Part shown: piece by piece, positions 34,189 to 45,790 of the stretch | Layout: every line of letters starts with the position of its first letter | Numbering within the stretch: position 1 is the stretch's first letter | Source of the DNA: Stenocarpella maydis | Taxonomy: Eukaryota; Ascomycota; Sordariomycetes; Diaporthales; Diaporthaceae | NCBI GenBank assembly: GCA_002270565.1 | Contig: NQMI01000002.1 | Span: 248,001 to 312,000 of the forward strand | Length of the DNA stretch: 64,000 nt | Direction: 5' to 3' | Notes under the pieces: model-generated | Database searches by the model: none | What the model was told of the DNA's origin: nothing | What the model saw: the letters and a program-made list of their open reading frames with translations, nothing else | Position numbers and translations under genes: made by a program

Positions 34189-35635
34189 ATTGATTTGGGC
34201 GGCGGACTATGGAATGGAGGTGCTGTCGTGCAAAAATAGAGCTTGGAGCATTCATCATCGTCAACGGAAGTCCCTGCAATTTTTATATTGACGACAGTAC
34301 GCCCTAGCCAATCCCTTTTGCAACTCGGAATTTGGCTCGGTTGTTCGGGGTGAATGGGTAGATGCCACATAGACTGATGGCTTCTCGGTGCCCAGAACAC
34401 TAAATCATCCGGGGAAGTGTACAGGTGGCCTCTAAGGCTGGAGTCCGGATGCTAATTTTGAATACCTATTGCCCGGGTGAAGTTGGGGTAAGAAGACTTG
34501 GTTTAGACTTGGCCGTGCTCGAAATGATCCGCAAGTACCAAATCGAGAATGCTGTGTGCTCAATAGTGCATGCATATATATTGCAGGATAAATTGGGCTA
34601 TTTAAATTGGGGTAGCTGAGGCTTACACGTGTCTCGTAATCATAATGATAACGAAATATCACCAGCATGCCAAGCATATAAAATCCAAAATTACCTCAAG
34701 TGTGACCAAGCACATGTGTAGCGTGTGGTGATCTTGAGCGTTCCTAAAAAGCCACAGAGGTGCTGCTCGGAGTGTGCCAAGACAAGTTATCAATCTCGGG
34801 CGCGGCGGCCGCCAATTTTGATTACTCGGCCGTATGGCGATAATGCCCAACACTATTTTCCAAAGCTACTGCTTGTCCGGTGAGGCAGTCGAAGGTGAAT
34901 TGTCAGGTGGGTCAAATGCCCAGTTCAAGTGAGCACTGATACTAAGACTACGACTGGTTGACTTCTGCGTTCCTGCTTAACAGACGAGCATAGTCCCACT
35001 CCATCAATCTGGGTGTCCGTGATTCATGACCTTACAAAACCGTTACGAGTTGGTCCGTAAGTCCGAACGGATAAGGGGTGGACACTCGAACTGGAGTTGT
35101 TATGGGTATTGACAAGCAAGCTGTCTTGTTCTTAGCCACAGAGCGGGCCCGTTTCAAGACGCCAGAGTGCAGTTAAGCTACAAGAGGGCCAACGATCCAA
35201 CCTCGTCCACACAAACACTTCCAGGTCTTACCGCAAACCGGCTGATATCAAGGTAGCCAGCAATTTCTTCACGGGAATTGGCGTGGGTCTTGCTCCCAGT
35301 CCTCCAGGAACCTATTTATACTCAATACTGACTGCAATGGCCAGGCGGCCTCGCTGTCAGTTGGCATACAGCTGTGATTCCTGGACTGAAAATCCGGGTT
35401 GCTGGCTTACATTCACTTCTCCAGATGGCTTCGTGACGGAGTATCTTACTGTGACTGTCAGTTGCCCAGAACATGCCCGGGTACTTGAAACAGATTTCCT
35501 TGTCCTGGGAACAACAGCCTCTCCTGTCTTCCCACCTTCAAACTGCAACAACGCCAAGTAAAAAAATCCCATAAATTATCCAGAATCGTAAATTAAGATA
35601 GAAAAACTAAAAACACACGAAAGAGAGGCACGACT
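34189..35635. other. intergenic, mostly without genes
   Basis: About 1.4 kb. Contains only the doubtful Cys-containing ORF at 35,338 described separately. Confidence 0.5.
35338..35561 (+). CDS. possible small Cys-containing protein (doubtful)
   Basis: Open frame of 74 codons starting ATG-GCC, with six Cys residues spread over its length. No signal peptide is visible in this frame; an upstream exon is possible, since the frame stays open to about 35,283. No family recognised. Listed because small Cys-rich genes are easily missed; it could be chance. Confidence 0.25.
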
Positions 35636-36290
35636 ATGGCTTACTTCGTAAGTTCTCCGGGAGGACAGCATTGTTATTTATAAGTAGCTGACTATGTCTC
35701 AATAAAAGGGAGCAATTTTGAACTTCGATCCTTACCCTCAACTACAAGGAAACTTACTCGATCATTTACGGGACGATGATTTGAGGAGGGTCCAAGCTAA
35801 CCCAAGCCTCCGTTGCATCAAAGACCATTGCCTCACGCAGGAAACGGTCGCTAATGCGGTAATGACCGAAATTCGTGATGGTATTAACAACTCTGAGGTG
35901 ATATTACATTCGGCTAAAGAGGCATTCACTCAGGCAATAAATGCATTGAAGCAGTTACAGGACGGGGTACTCAAAATCTCACAACAAGAGGCTGGCACCC
36001 AGCCAAAGAACGATGCACTGCCGCCACAACAGTCTGAATCCACCACTCAGCACAATGAGGCAGGGTCTACCCTAAAACAGGCACAATATGAGGTTTTCAG
36101 GACACAGGAAGCGCTTCAGGCGTGTAATGACGAGTTGTACGCTAGAAAGGATATTGGACGGCTGGTCATTGACTTTGTTAGGGTATACCGATCAAAGCGT
36201 AGTGCAGTTATGTTGAGACATATTGAACATGAACTACATGTAGGAGATCAAAAGAAGCAGGTATATGAGGATTCCTCGGATGAACCGTAA
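35636..36290 (+). CDS. small helical protein with a 12-nt first exon
   Basis: Unrecognised protein of 197 residues. Model: a tiny first exon 35,636-35,647 (ATG plus three codons, MAYF), a 61-nt intron with GTAAGT donor and AAAAG acceptor, then 35,709-36,290. Without the first exon the long frame has no ATG near its start. The protein is rich in Gln, Glu, Ala and Lys with heptad-like spacing (about residues 55-100 and 120-165), a C-x4-C pair near residue 40 (LRCIKDHC) and an acidic end (EDSSDEP). No signal peptide or membrane segment. A gene 0.7 kb downstream has the same exon layout and similar composition, suggesting a local family. Confidence 0.6.
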
Positions 36291-36967
36291 CAGAACATGG
36301 ACGAGTACCCTTCTCCTACCTCAAGCTGTGAGTGGACCTACCTATGTACAAGCTCAACATGTAAGGCATAGTAGAACTATATAAATAGCACCCGAAATCG
36401 ACAGAATTTATACAGGCAACCTCATATCGCCTTGTTTATCTCCAGTGACCATGTTTTCAATCAATTTTATGCAATTCGTAACCGCAGAAAGCCAGCCTCA
36501 CAAGTTTCTTTCAATTGGAACATTTACCACGGAATATAGTGCTAGCCAGGCTAACCCAACGATATTTGCAGCCGAGGGAGGTAGAACTGGGTAAATTGAC
36601 ACAATGAAAAAGTCGTAGCGCACATAGAAATGATTGCCCCCGCCGAAAATCGCCCTACTGATCATCACCAGCGGCGGAGGTATGCTCACTTGAACTCCCT
36701 GTGCAACAGGACTACAGATGACCGTGTGACTGGCTAGACAGTGGATGAATGGAGGTCTTTTGTCAGGCCATCTGTATGAATGCGTAGAATATGGTGATTC
36801 GCGGCCTAAAGTTGACTGAATTTAGGTGGGTTTTGCTGAGACTGGCGGGTCTAGAATACCTACCTAGTAGGGTACTTAAGGTATTCCACACCAGATATTA
36901 ACTCGGCGATGCTAGCAGCCAATGCAGCCACCCAATAGATACAGAGAACTAAAGAGTATTACACATT
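36291..36967. other. intergenic, nothing recognised
   Basis: 677 bp between the two small helical genes; no ORF or repeat worth calling. Confidence 0.55.
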
Positions 36968-37585
36968 ATGGCCAAGTCGGTATGTCATTGCAAGGGCCAT
37001 AATGTCTTCATAAGTATAGGAACTGACTTGTCGTCGATAGGGCGCGCCTGGAATTAGCTCTGAGGGTTTGAGTCTACTGCAAAACAGGATTCTCAACGTC
37101 ATTGCGCGGGGTGATGATGAAAAGATAGAACTGGACGAAGAGCTCTGTGGCAGCAAATGCAAAGCTCTCGCATATGAGGAGGGAGCTGAACAGCTAATCG
37201 CCACATCGCCAAGGCTCTCATCGAGGCCGAACTGAGGTTTCGGCTGGCTGAGAGGATGAAGGGAAAGACGTATAGAGCAGTCAGGGATGCAGAGCAAGAC
37301 GAGGGAAAGATAAGAGCAGATTTTTCAGAGTGGCAGCAACGGTACCAAACACCCAATGGAGAGGTCGAGCAGGCAAAGTCAGCGACCGCACACAACCAGG
37401 CACAAGTTGAGTACAATTGGGCATGCAGGGAGGCTGATAACATGGCTAATAAGCGTCTCGGAGAGCTTGCGGTAAGGGCAATCCTCAAAGAACAATCCAA
37501 CCAAACTCTGGACGCTTCACATAAGATATTAGCTACTCTCGATGCTGAGTACAAGATGGCGCTTGATGGCATTCCTGCAGATTAG
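36968..37585 (+). pseudogene. paralogue-like small helical protein with one frame break
   Basis: Unrecognised. First exon 36,968-36,979 (MAKS) is again 12 nt, donor GTATGT at 36,980, acceptor CGATAG, second exon from 37,041. The reading frame runs to about 37,195 (through AYEEGAEQ), where it must shift by one base to continue in a second frame rich in Ala, Glu and Lys that ends at the stop at 37,583. No splice signals explain the shift, so it is a one-base indel: a real lesion or a sequence error. Like the 35.6-kb gene, it has LQ/LL at the start, DD, and a closely spaced Cys pair (LCGSKC) followed by long helical Q/E/K-rich sequence. The intact protein would be about 190 residues. Similarity to the neighbour is weak outside these points. 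Confidence 0.5.
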
Positions 37586-39700
37586 GGCGAATACAGAGCT
37601 CAAGTTGTTAACCAAGAACCGGCTTCCCAAAATTCCTGAGTGGATACTTAAGTAAGTATCAGTCCTTCACAAACACTATCCCAGGACTGGCATTATTATT
37701 TCGGCATTTTCCCTGGTTCGAGTTTAGCTGTCTCGGGCGCGCTGCGTGCTGCGGCAGGGTGTGGCCGTTGGTCACCCACACAATCACCGGGATACAGTAT
37801 GCATAGGATCTCTCCAGGGCTGCGCTCTGTTGATTCCACCATATTTCTTTGTTATTTGTAGTGCATAAGGAATGAAGAATCTGTGACCGTAGACGTGCTC
37901 TAGCAGGCGGTTTACGACCTCTTCTGGTGCTAATAGGGCTTTCATGAACACGCATTCCAATATCGCAGTATGAGAGGCAGTTAAGGTATATTAATGCATT
38001 CTTATTGCTATACAAGACAATGCAGACCGACTTACGAATGTTTTCATGGGATGTGCGGTCTCGGGCACCAACACGACTTACTTCAGCGACATTAACCAGC
38101 ACCTGATTGTCCATCACGTCATGGTTCCATTCGACGCCCACGACGTCGGCCGGCGACTCTAAAACTTTTGCTTCGTCATACCAAGCAGATAGTGATAGTC
38201 CGGGTAAGAGAAGGAGATTCCTACTGGTCACTAACCGGCAATGAGGAGTTGCTTGAGGGCATCATACCAACGAACCCTAACAGATTCGGATGGCACAGTA
38301 AGTCAGAAACAACATTGTACTTCGTGCTCGGCCTGGGGTTCAGTCATATAGGTTTCATCGGTAACCCACTTCGAGTGTCCATATGCCATCCACAACACCC
38401 GCATGGTCAATATGGGATGGATAGCCAATCAGGTGTACTTGGCCGCACCGACAACAGGCGGAGATGCGTTATTATAACCAGTTCCTTCAAGACAATGTAG
38501 GCCAGGACGCAATCATGCAGACCGAGGAGCAATTCAGGACCGACCTCCCTGTCCTTTGCGATGACTCTGTTGCAAGGTGGTATGGCAGCGCACGACCATC
38601 GCCAAGCTTCCCGTATACCTCCCCCAGGACAGGGCCTGGAGGATAGAATAAGGACTCTCACCATTCAGGGGATCCTAGAGGTCCTTCCGGGTGACATACC
38701 ATTACCTGCAGAGCCTCGGCCGGTTACTTTAGACACTAGACTATCACTTACCACCACTGGGTATGCCATTGCAACCTTATTGATGGAAACCTTAGAAATC
38801 CCTCACAGATGCCACAATTTTGACTAGCTACTGTATCTGAAAGATACGAGCGCTGCGACAATCCGAAGAATCAACGCTGTTATCAATATTACCCTGACTG
38901 TAGTAGCTGTTACCGAGACACACTTTTGCTCCATGGCTTTAAATGAAATCCGGGTTGCGCAGAAGGGCTCAGGTGTCGAAGTCCAATGATCCAATATAAA
39001 GATTCTTGGGATAGGAGCCCAGGGAGCCTGGCGTGGACCCACCTGGCTGGCGTTGCAGGTGCTGCGAGACAGACCAGGTTGAAGAGCTATCCCTTACGAA
39101 GAGGAGCCCCAACTTGGGCATCTTCCCTGAACAATTGGGAACTTTATTTTAACAGCATGAACAAGGCCTCCGAGTGGGATACTACTCTCAGCACCGCCGG
39201 ACCAGACCATCTACGTGATGGATCCTGATTCTTCGACCTCCTTTCAAGCCACTTTCTTCCCACACGGACGCAGTCACCGCCAACAAACTGTTTCCTAGGC
39301 CAAGCAGGCCCCATGGACCGAGATCCAGAAGCCAGAGCCCTTCGTTCCGACCCATCCAGCCTATTGTTCATCTGCACTCACGTGAGATACGAGAAATACG
39401 ACACGACCGGTGATGGTGGGAAAACGGCAGATGGGCAATTTCAATACAACAACTTGCAGGCACCAGGTCTTAATACGAGAACAGCATGTGTGGTTGCGGA
39501 GCTCATTCCTTTATCATTTGTATCTAGGCTGTGGACATGTGGTGTGTCGGAATAAGTCCTCCCTTGGCCTCTGCCACCCTCCGAATCATCCATAGCTCCA
39601 GCAACCGCCATCACCGACGGTATATACCTAGGTGTGGTCGAGTCTCCCATTACCAAGAAAGGGAAACAAAAGACATGCATCGGCAGTCTTACCCGACTCT
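37586..39700. other. unresolved region with weak ORFs
   Basis: About 2.1 kb. A minus-strand frame (37,659-38,231) opens with GTG, and its first ~65 codons look protein-like, ending at a GTAAGT donor (about 38,036), but I found no ATG or convincing partner exon. Plus-strand frames at 38,464-38,643 and 38,561-38,827 also look partly protein-like in different frames. These may be fragments of decayed or multi-intron genes. No family recognised. Confidence 0.35.
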
Positions 39701-40266
39701 TCACTGTTCTTGATGCTGGTCACGCAAACGTCGATCATTCTTCCAGTAGGCGATCATGAGCTGCACCTGATCGTATTGGGTGTTCCATTTGGTGAGCTTC
39801 TTCGCGAGGTTCTGGCGCGCCTTGGTGGCCCAGTACTCGGCCTCCTCGATCTGGCTGCGCGTCATACCATTCTCTTGCATCTCCCTGACAACGTTGGTGC
39901 TCAGGTCGAAGGTCTCCTTGGCTTCGGAGATCTCGGCCAGGCCCTTGACGTTGATATCAGAGAGGAGTACCTCAAGATTAGCAATCGTCTCTGAGGTTGC
40001 CTGCTGGCGGGCGATGGCTCTATCGGTATGACAGTCCGCATCCTCGACTCGACTTCGCTCGACGTAGTTGATCCAGTGGCGGACGCTCCGGGCCATGTTG
40101 TCTTCGAGGGAGACGTACTCGTTTGCAGGTGAGCGCTTTTGATAATCAGCTACTTTGTATGGGGTGGCCTGCCTCTTGAATCACTTACTGATTGGTGCAT
40201 TGGCTTGTTGATTTTCTTTTCGTCGTCTCCCCTTGCTGTTTGACAGCGAGAAGCAATGTTGCCCAT
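39701..40266 (-). CDS. small coiled-coil protein with a candidate N-myristoylation/palmitoylation signal
   Basis: Unrecognised protein of 170 residues. Two exons: 40,189-40,266 (26 codons; donor GTAAGT) and 39,701-40,135 (acceptor CAAAAG); both in phase 0. It begins MGNIASRC: Gly2, Ser6 and Cys8 fit the N-myristoylation consensus with a neighbouring palmitoylation site, so attachment to a membrane is inferred. From about residue 60 to the end it is strongly helical and charged with heptad spacing, and it contains no transmembrane segment. It resembles the two small helical proteins at 35.6 and 37.0 kb in size and composition, but no sequence family is visible. Confidence 0.7.
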
Positions 40267-40880
40267 GGTGTTGTGGGTGATGATGGAGGAAAGAAGAAAG
40301 GATGCTATTCCAGCAGAGGGGACCGTTTTTAAACAGTCGAGGGTCCTGGAGATTAAACGCTAGACTTTTCCAAGGTTGATGACAACACTCGGTAACCGCA
40401 CCTTTTCACTTTGACCGGTCACTCGCACCGGGGGAAGTTGATGGTGAATACCTGGACGTCACCCGCGATGCAACCAAAAGTATTCACCCAATCCGCCAGG
40501 CCGATGTACAAACCAAGGCTAGCTCGCACGCTGGATCTTACCCAGGTAGGTGCACCGGCAAGATTCCATTTAAACACGCCCATAATCGGGCACATAACTT
40601 GGATCCTGCAAGTACGTTGTGAAGTGTATGTCCGGATATCTAGGCTACCTAGTTCGGTGCTCAAAAGAAATGCAACATATAGTCTGCAGCTTTAGGTGCG
40701 AATTTCGATCCCAAAGTATTTGTGCATATACTCTGTTTGCCATCAACCTTGAAACCTGGACAGTGGACATGTTGCTCGTGGTCCCCAGACTCGCTGATAA
40801 TTTACCCCCGCTTCCCTCTCGGGTGGAAAACAAGATACGGCCCGCTGTGCGATGCTGTAAAGACGTCATATAGTTGATAT
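40267..40880. other. intergenic, nothing recognised
   Basis: 614 bp between the small coiled-coil gene and the 3' end of the broken P450. Confidence 0.6.
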
Positions 40881-42445
40881 TCATCTTGCCTCTCCCTCCC
40901 GAGACCCCTCCCAGGGGCGCCCACCACCCCCTACACGGCCCAGCTCGCCCGGGGCAGCCTCCAAATCAAAGTACCACAGAGTCTTGGCGACGATCAGGCT
41001 CGTCTCGAGGTACGCCATGGCCTTGCAGGCACACGACCTCGAGCCGACCAAGAAAGGCACGAAGGCGGATCACATGTCCCTCGTGGCCTGTGTCGACTCC
41101 AGCCAGCGCTCGGGCTGGAAGGAGAAGGGCAAGGGGAAGTAGGCCTCGTTGTGGTGCAGTGCATATGCGCTCACGCCGAGCTGCGTCCCCGGCGGGATGA
41201 CATGTCCGTCGATTATCAGGGGCTGACCTTTCTGGGGGTCCTCTGCGGCCTGCTGGCGCCAGGCAATGCCGGGGACTGGGGGTGACATGCGCCTGTTTGT
41301 ACACGGTAAGTGACTGTGTCCCAAGCATTGCTTGAATTGACTTACATGGCCTCATCGATACACGCACGCAGGTAGTGGTAACCGGACAGCTTCGGCCCAC
41401 TGCCAATATCTTCCGCGCTGGAGAATGCAGTCCGTAACTCGCCCACGAGCTTCGTGTAGGCCCCAGCATTGGCCTCCCGGCTGATGTAGAAAAACAGCGC
41501 GCCAAGCTCGGCAGCAGTCGTGTCGCCGCCCGCTGAAACGATGAACAGCCCCTCGGAGATCATCAGCTGGCGCAGGGCGGTGTCGTCCATGGCGGCGCCC
41601 TGGGGACCCTCGGTGACGAAGGAGACGAGGTCGTGGCGGGCGTTCTTGCCCATGCTCATGCGGCCCGTGGTCACCTTTTTCAGCAGGCTCCAGAGCCTCT
41701 CCCGGCTGCGGCCACTGACGCTCGCGAGGAGCGTCTCGAGGCCGAGGTCGTGCGGAAGCGGGAAGTTGAAGAAGATGTTGCTCTTGTAGCTGCCGGCGAA
41801 GAGGCCGTCAAGAATGAAGCGGTCTTCCGGGTCGCGCTGGGTGTTGAACTCGTAGCCGAAGGCCAGGATGCCGATGGTATCGAGGCCGACCCACCTGCAG
41901 CGCGGGGTGATGTCGATTGGCCCCTCGCCTGAGCGGATCTGCTCGATAAAGATGTCGACCTGTTGTTGCAGGGTGGACTCGAAGCGGCGCATCGCCCGGT
42001 CTGTCAGGGCCTGGCCGATGACCTTTCGCTTTATGCGGTGAAGCTGCTTGTCGAGGCAGCTGAAGATACTTGGGGAGGTCTTGGCCATCCTTAGAGTGGT
42101 ATATTGTAGATGTCTGCGCCAGTCAGCTGAGCACTGGCCTGAGGCTGGGCTCTTGTCCCTCGACGTACCTTGGAAGCCTGTGACATATTGAAGACGAGTC
42201 TTTTCGGACCCTGGCGATATACAGGCCCTGGGAGATGTTAGTTGGAGGACCATACGATGCCACAAAATAGGTTCACTCTCTCGCACCATATGTCTCATGA
42301 TCTCTCATGACAGCCAGGTGGAATCTCATCCAGATTGCATACCAACCACCGTAGCCATCGGTGATCTTGGCCAGCCATGGCCCAGGATACTTCCTCAATG
42401 GGTGCAGGAAACTCCGGTAGGCCGAAAGGAGGATGAACTATCTCA
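40881..42445 (-). pseudogene. cytochrome P450 (isotrichodermin C-15 hydroxylase-like), broken
   Basis: Recognisable P450 parts in order: an N-terminal block HPLRKYPGPWL (~42,390), a middle exon from about 42,090 to 41,342, I-helix AGGDTTAA, ExxR formed across an intron (DEAM/R, about 41,345/41,290), FQPERW (~41,105), and heme loop GSRSCACK (~41,025). Defects: an in-frame TGA at 41,070-41,072, 11-12 codons before the heme Cys, after which the frame continues normally to a stop at 40,881; a frame conflict near 42,100; the usual Gly two residues after the heme Cys is Cys; and no membrane-anchor exon is found upstream, where a transposon begins at 42,685. It is most likely a truncated pseudogene. 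It lies 10 kb from the PKS cluster and probably does not belong to it. Confidence 0.75.
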
Positions 42446-42684
42446 AATGTAAGCTGATCTTTCCTCGACAGGGTAGAACATAAATAGACAGACACATGGC
42501 ACTAGCAGCAAGACCAAACACTTGGCCCACAAGAAGGGGTTTTCCCACTGGATGGCAGACATGTTGGATTCGTGTCTGTGTGATTGTGGGAGGTTGGAGG
42601 AAATGAGTGGAAAGCTGACCACAGAGGATACATGGTATACCTATTTATCGGAACAACTACCGACTTCAGGAATGCTTCCTACTA
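42446..42684. other. short flank between the broken P450 and the transposon
   Basis: About 240 bp; no anchor-encoding P450 exon could be found here. Confidence 0.5.
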
Positions 42685-42773
42685 TTCTGATTTGCAAGCG
42701 AGAGTGCCAAAAACGCGCTAGTGACGCGCACATGTTGACACACACCCATTCCCCATACAAATCAGCATCCCTT
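42685..42773. repeat. left terminal inverted repeat (89 bp)
   Basis: Begins TTCTGATTTGCAAGCGAGAG after TA; pairs with 47,707-47,795. Confidence 0.92.
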
Positions 42774-42914
42774 TGGCATTCAACTATTGACGCCCATTGC
42801 TCAACCCATCACGCCTTGGCATGCTGTAAGGCTATTAACCCCATATAAATCAACTCTTACGATTTAATATATAGTGTTTTTGCAACTATATAATGCCGCC
42901 TTACCTTACTAGAG

Positions 42915-43975
42915 CTTATAACAATTAAGGGGCTTCTAGATATCGATCTGGCTAATGATATGATTATTGTAAAGATTATGAAGTGTTCTGAGCGCTAGAT
43001 ATATAAGCTAAGGAGGAAGAATTAAATATCCGGTAATATATTTACGCTGGATATATTATCATTATCCCATAAGAGCATATAGCTGAGTGACTTCCATTAT
43101 AACATTTATGATTTAAGTCCTGGGCGTTTATGCATTTTAATATGTCTTCTTGTTGCCTAGGCCCTCCTTAACTACCTTTCTAAGAAGAATAACCTCTATT
43201 AAGATGAGATGTAATGGTGGTTACTTGAAACCTTTGATCTATTTATCTTTATAAGTACTATTAGATGGGCACTTAAGGGAGTTAAGTAGATAAAGAAATT
43301 ATACTCCTTTATTACTATGGAACGCAATTATGAGATTTAAGCTGCCTGTATTATTAATATATAAGAATATCAGGCTGATTAACTTATCTTTATTAATGAG
43401 TTTGGTATTGATAAGAGAAATGGGCTATAATATACTATATAGGTGCTAAAGGGAATTCAGCTAAAGAAACTAATACCTAAAGGGGGCATAAATTATGACA
43501 CTCAATTTTAAATACTTCCAGCCCTTATGATTAAGGGTATTCTGGGTTTATTAATATATTAGGGCTATATTAATAGGGAAGGCTTTATTACCTTTATAGA
43601 GGTTAAGGTTATTCTTAAAATAATACTATTCCTAGGGCTGAACTTAGTGCTAGTAATGAATAATGTAAGCTTCCACTATTATAATAACCTTTAGTAGGTA
43701 TATAATAAGGCGGAGGTTTAGCTTGTATACCTCCCTTTATATTCTCTAGATCTTAACCCTATTAAGGCATTCTTTAATGATTTAAAGAAGTATATTTATT
43801 GTTACTATTAGTATAGAGAAGATTAATAGCATATAAATGATGACTAGAGGCAATTCCTTGTTGATTGTATATATAGTGTTGGTGCTTAGAAGGAAGTTAT
43901 TATAGGTTACTTTAGAAAAGCAATGATTCTAGAGCTGGAGTAAGGGTTTATTAATTAAATAGCTAGCTAGATATA
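42915..43975 (+). pseudogene. DDE_3-type transposase relic, RIP-inactivated
   Basis: No long ORF remains, but one plus-strand reading shows a Tc1/IS630-like DDE transposase if TAG is read as an ancestral Gln codon. An N-terminal helix-turn-helix-like part (CSERQIYKLRRK) is followed by the first catalytic region FINEFGIDKRNG (~43,391; family VDESG), the second MNNVSFH (~43,656; family MDNASFH) and the third YSLDLNPIKAFF (~43,740; family YSPDLNPIEEFF). In the first two, the catalytic Asp codon reads AAT (Asn), a G-to-A change that fits RIP. Stops are scattered. It cannot encode an active enzyme. The limits are approximate. Confidence 0.8.
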
Positions 43976-44100
43976 TAATTTAAAGCCCCTAATATGTGTA
44001 TATTGCTTATATAAGATGATTTTAATAGTATATAGTGTGTAGCGTAAAAGCAATTTAAGTACTCTTAAAGTTATACCTATGTGCTTAGATATGATAGGCA

Positions 44101-44270
44101 TTGTAACCCCCAACTAACAATACAGCCTTAATGCCCAGAGACTATAGGTATATCTATAAGTAGTATATAGCAAAAGAGCCTTTCTTTAGATAAATCAAAT
44201 AATACTATCATTAGGCCTATAGGTATAGTAGAAGGTGGTTGCCCTGAAGTTGATTAGTTGGGGGTTATAA
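44101..44270. mobile_element. possible nested small inverted-repeat element
   Basis: ACCCCCAACTAA at about 44,105 and its reverse complement TTAGTTGGGGGT at about 44,252-44,264 face each other across roughly 150 bp, each bordered by TA. It could be a MITE inside the larger transposon, or part of that element's own structure. Confidence 0.45.
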
Positions 44271-45169
44271 TTTTGCTCACTTATTACTATATCATTATAC
44301 ACCTCTTATATAGAAATCAGCATATTGCAATATTTAGTGCTTATTGCTATATATACTCCTACTTCCAGCAATCCTTAATAAACCATATAACCTACTACTT
44401 AGTATATATGCCTTTATAGTATTAATATTTGATTATGACTTACTAGTAAGGATTCCTATTACTGTTAAAGAAGTAATGCCTTATATAGTTCTTGCTTAGT
44501 AAGGGCGAGGGTTTAGATATAATGCATACTGTTCTTTTTGTCTATTTTTTTTGCTAGCTAAACTATTTGGCCTTCTAGTTGCTTTTAATGAAGGTATAAG
44601 TAGTAGTTATACAAGCAGGCATATATACTTGCTATTTATTCGCCTAACTTAATAATGCTATAATATTACTAGAAAAAATCATAAATATAATATAATTTTT
44701 GCTCCTAAAGAGCCTGCTTCTAGGCTTTATAATAATAATCTTACTTTTTTAGTTGATATACTCTTTATTAAAGAATGTAAGTTTATAGTTATAATGTTTA
44801 AAATAAGGATATACTGGGTATTAACCTTAGGATTCTTATAGCTACTAGTTATAATACTATACTATTACTTGGCTATAACTTTATAAGAAAAAAACATATA
44901 TATAATCTAATTGCTATACTAAATAAATTAAAGCTTCCTCTTTCTTCTAATACTACTCCGGCTGTAATAAGCTAAAGTTCTATTAAGGGAATCTATATTT
45001 CAAGTTAGGGGGCACCTATAGACATACTTTAAGGGCCATACCACTAGTATTAATGTTTTGCACGTTTTGCAAACTTTGCAAACTTATATAATAACTACCA
45101 ATTAACCCCTTAATGCACTTCTCGCTAATAAGCTATTGCGCCCTTAAGAAATGCCCTTATATACTCTTA

Positions 45170-45285
45170 AACATTATAAATAAGCTAGAATTAAGCTTCC
45201 CCTAGTAGCAGCAGTATCCCTAGGGGGCCTTGCTTGCCCCAGGGGCCGCCGGCAAGTCCTCTGCTAAGAGCGTATTCCTTAAAGA
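45170..45285. repeat. diverged direct repeat, copy 1
   Basis: About 105 bp containing AGAATTAAGCTTCCC and GCCTTGCTTGCCC; pairs with 45,328-45,440. This copy is more GC-rich. Inside the 5.1-kb transposon. Confidence 0.7.
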
Positions 45286-45327
45286 GCCCAGCAATCGGTC
45301 TGCCGTGAACTAACCGCTGGGCCCCTT

Positions 45328-45440
45328 AAATAGCATAAACAAGCCAGAATTAAGCTTCCCTATTAGTAGTAATATCCCTAGGGGCCTCGCTTGCCCTAGG
45401 GCCCGCTGGTAAGTCTTTTGCTGAGAGTATATACTCTTAA
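45328..45440. repeat. diverged direct repeat, copy 2
   Basis: Second copy of the ~105-bp repeat; many differences are C/T or G/A transitions, as expected from RIP acting on one copy more than the other. Confidence 0.7.
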
Positions 45441-45790
45441 ATAAAATCCTTTATGTACTAATGAAGAAAGCTGCCTAGGTCCTCATTAAAGTAATATTCC
45501 TTATATTAGCCATCTGGCTGTATCAAGAGGTCCCTAAGCAAGTATATACCTGCTTTTTAAGGCTTATAAGCTAGCCTAATTAATAATAACCTCTACTTAT
45601 AATCCTAAGCCTTCTAATAGTAAATATATGCAAGAAAGTTCTCTAGAAGCCCTTCTAACTTAAGGCTATTAAGTACTATTAGTAATAATAATATTATTAC
45701 CAGCTAAAGCTATAGAGGTGGCGTGACTCTTACTAATAGCGCCCCAGTAGAGGAAGGGGGTCCTGGGAGTGTATACGCCTATCCAGCTGC

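Noticed and set aside
41070..41072. TGA in the P450 as selenocysteine or programmed readthrough
   Set aside because: Filamentous ascomycetes lack selenoprotein machinery, and other defects in the gene make a plain nonsense mutation simpler.
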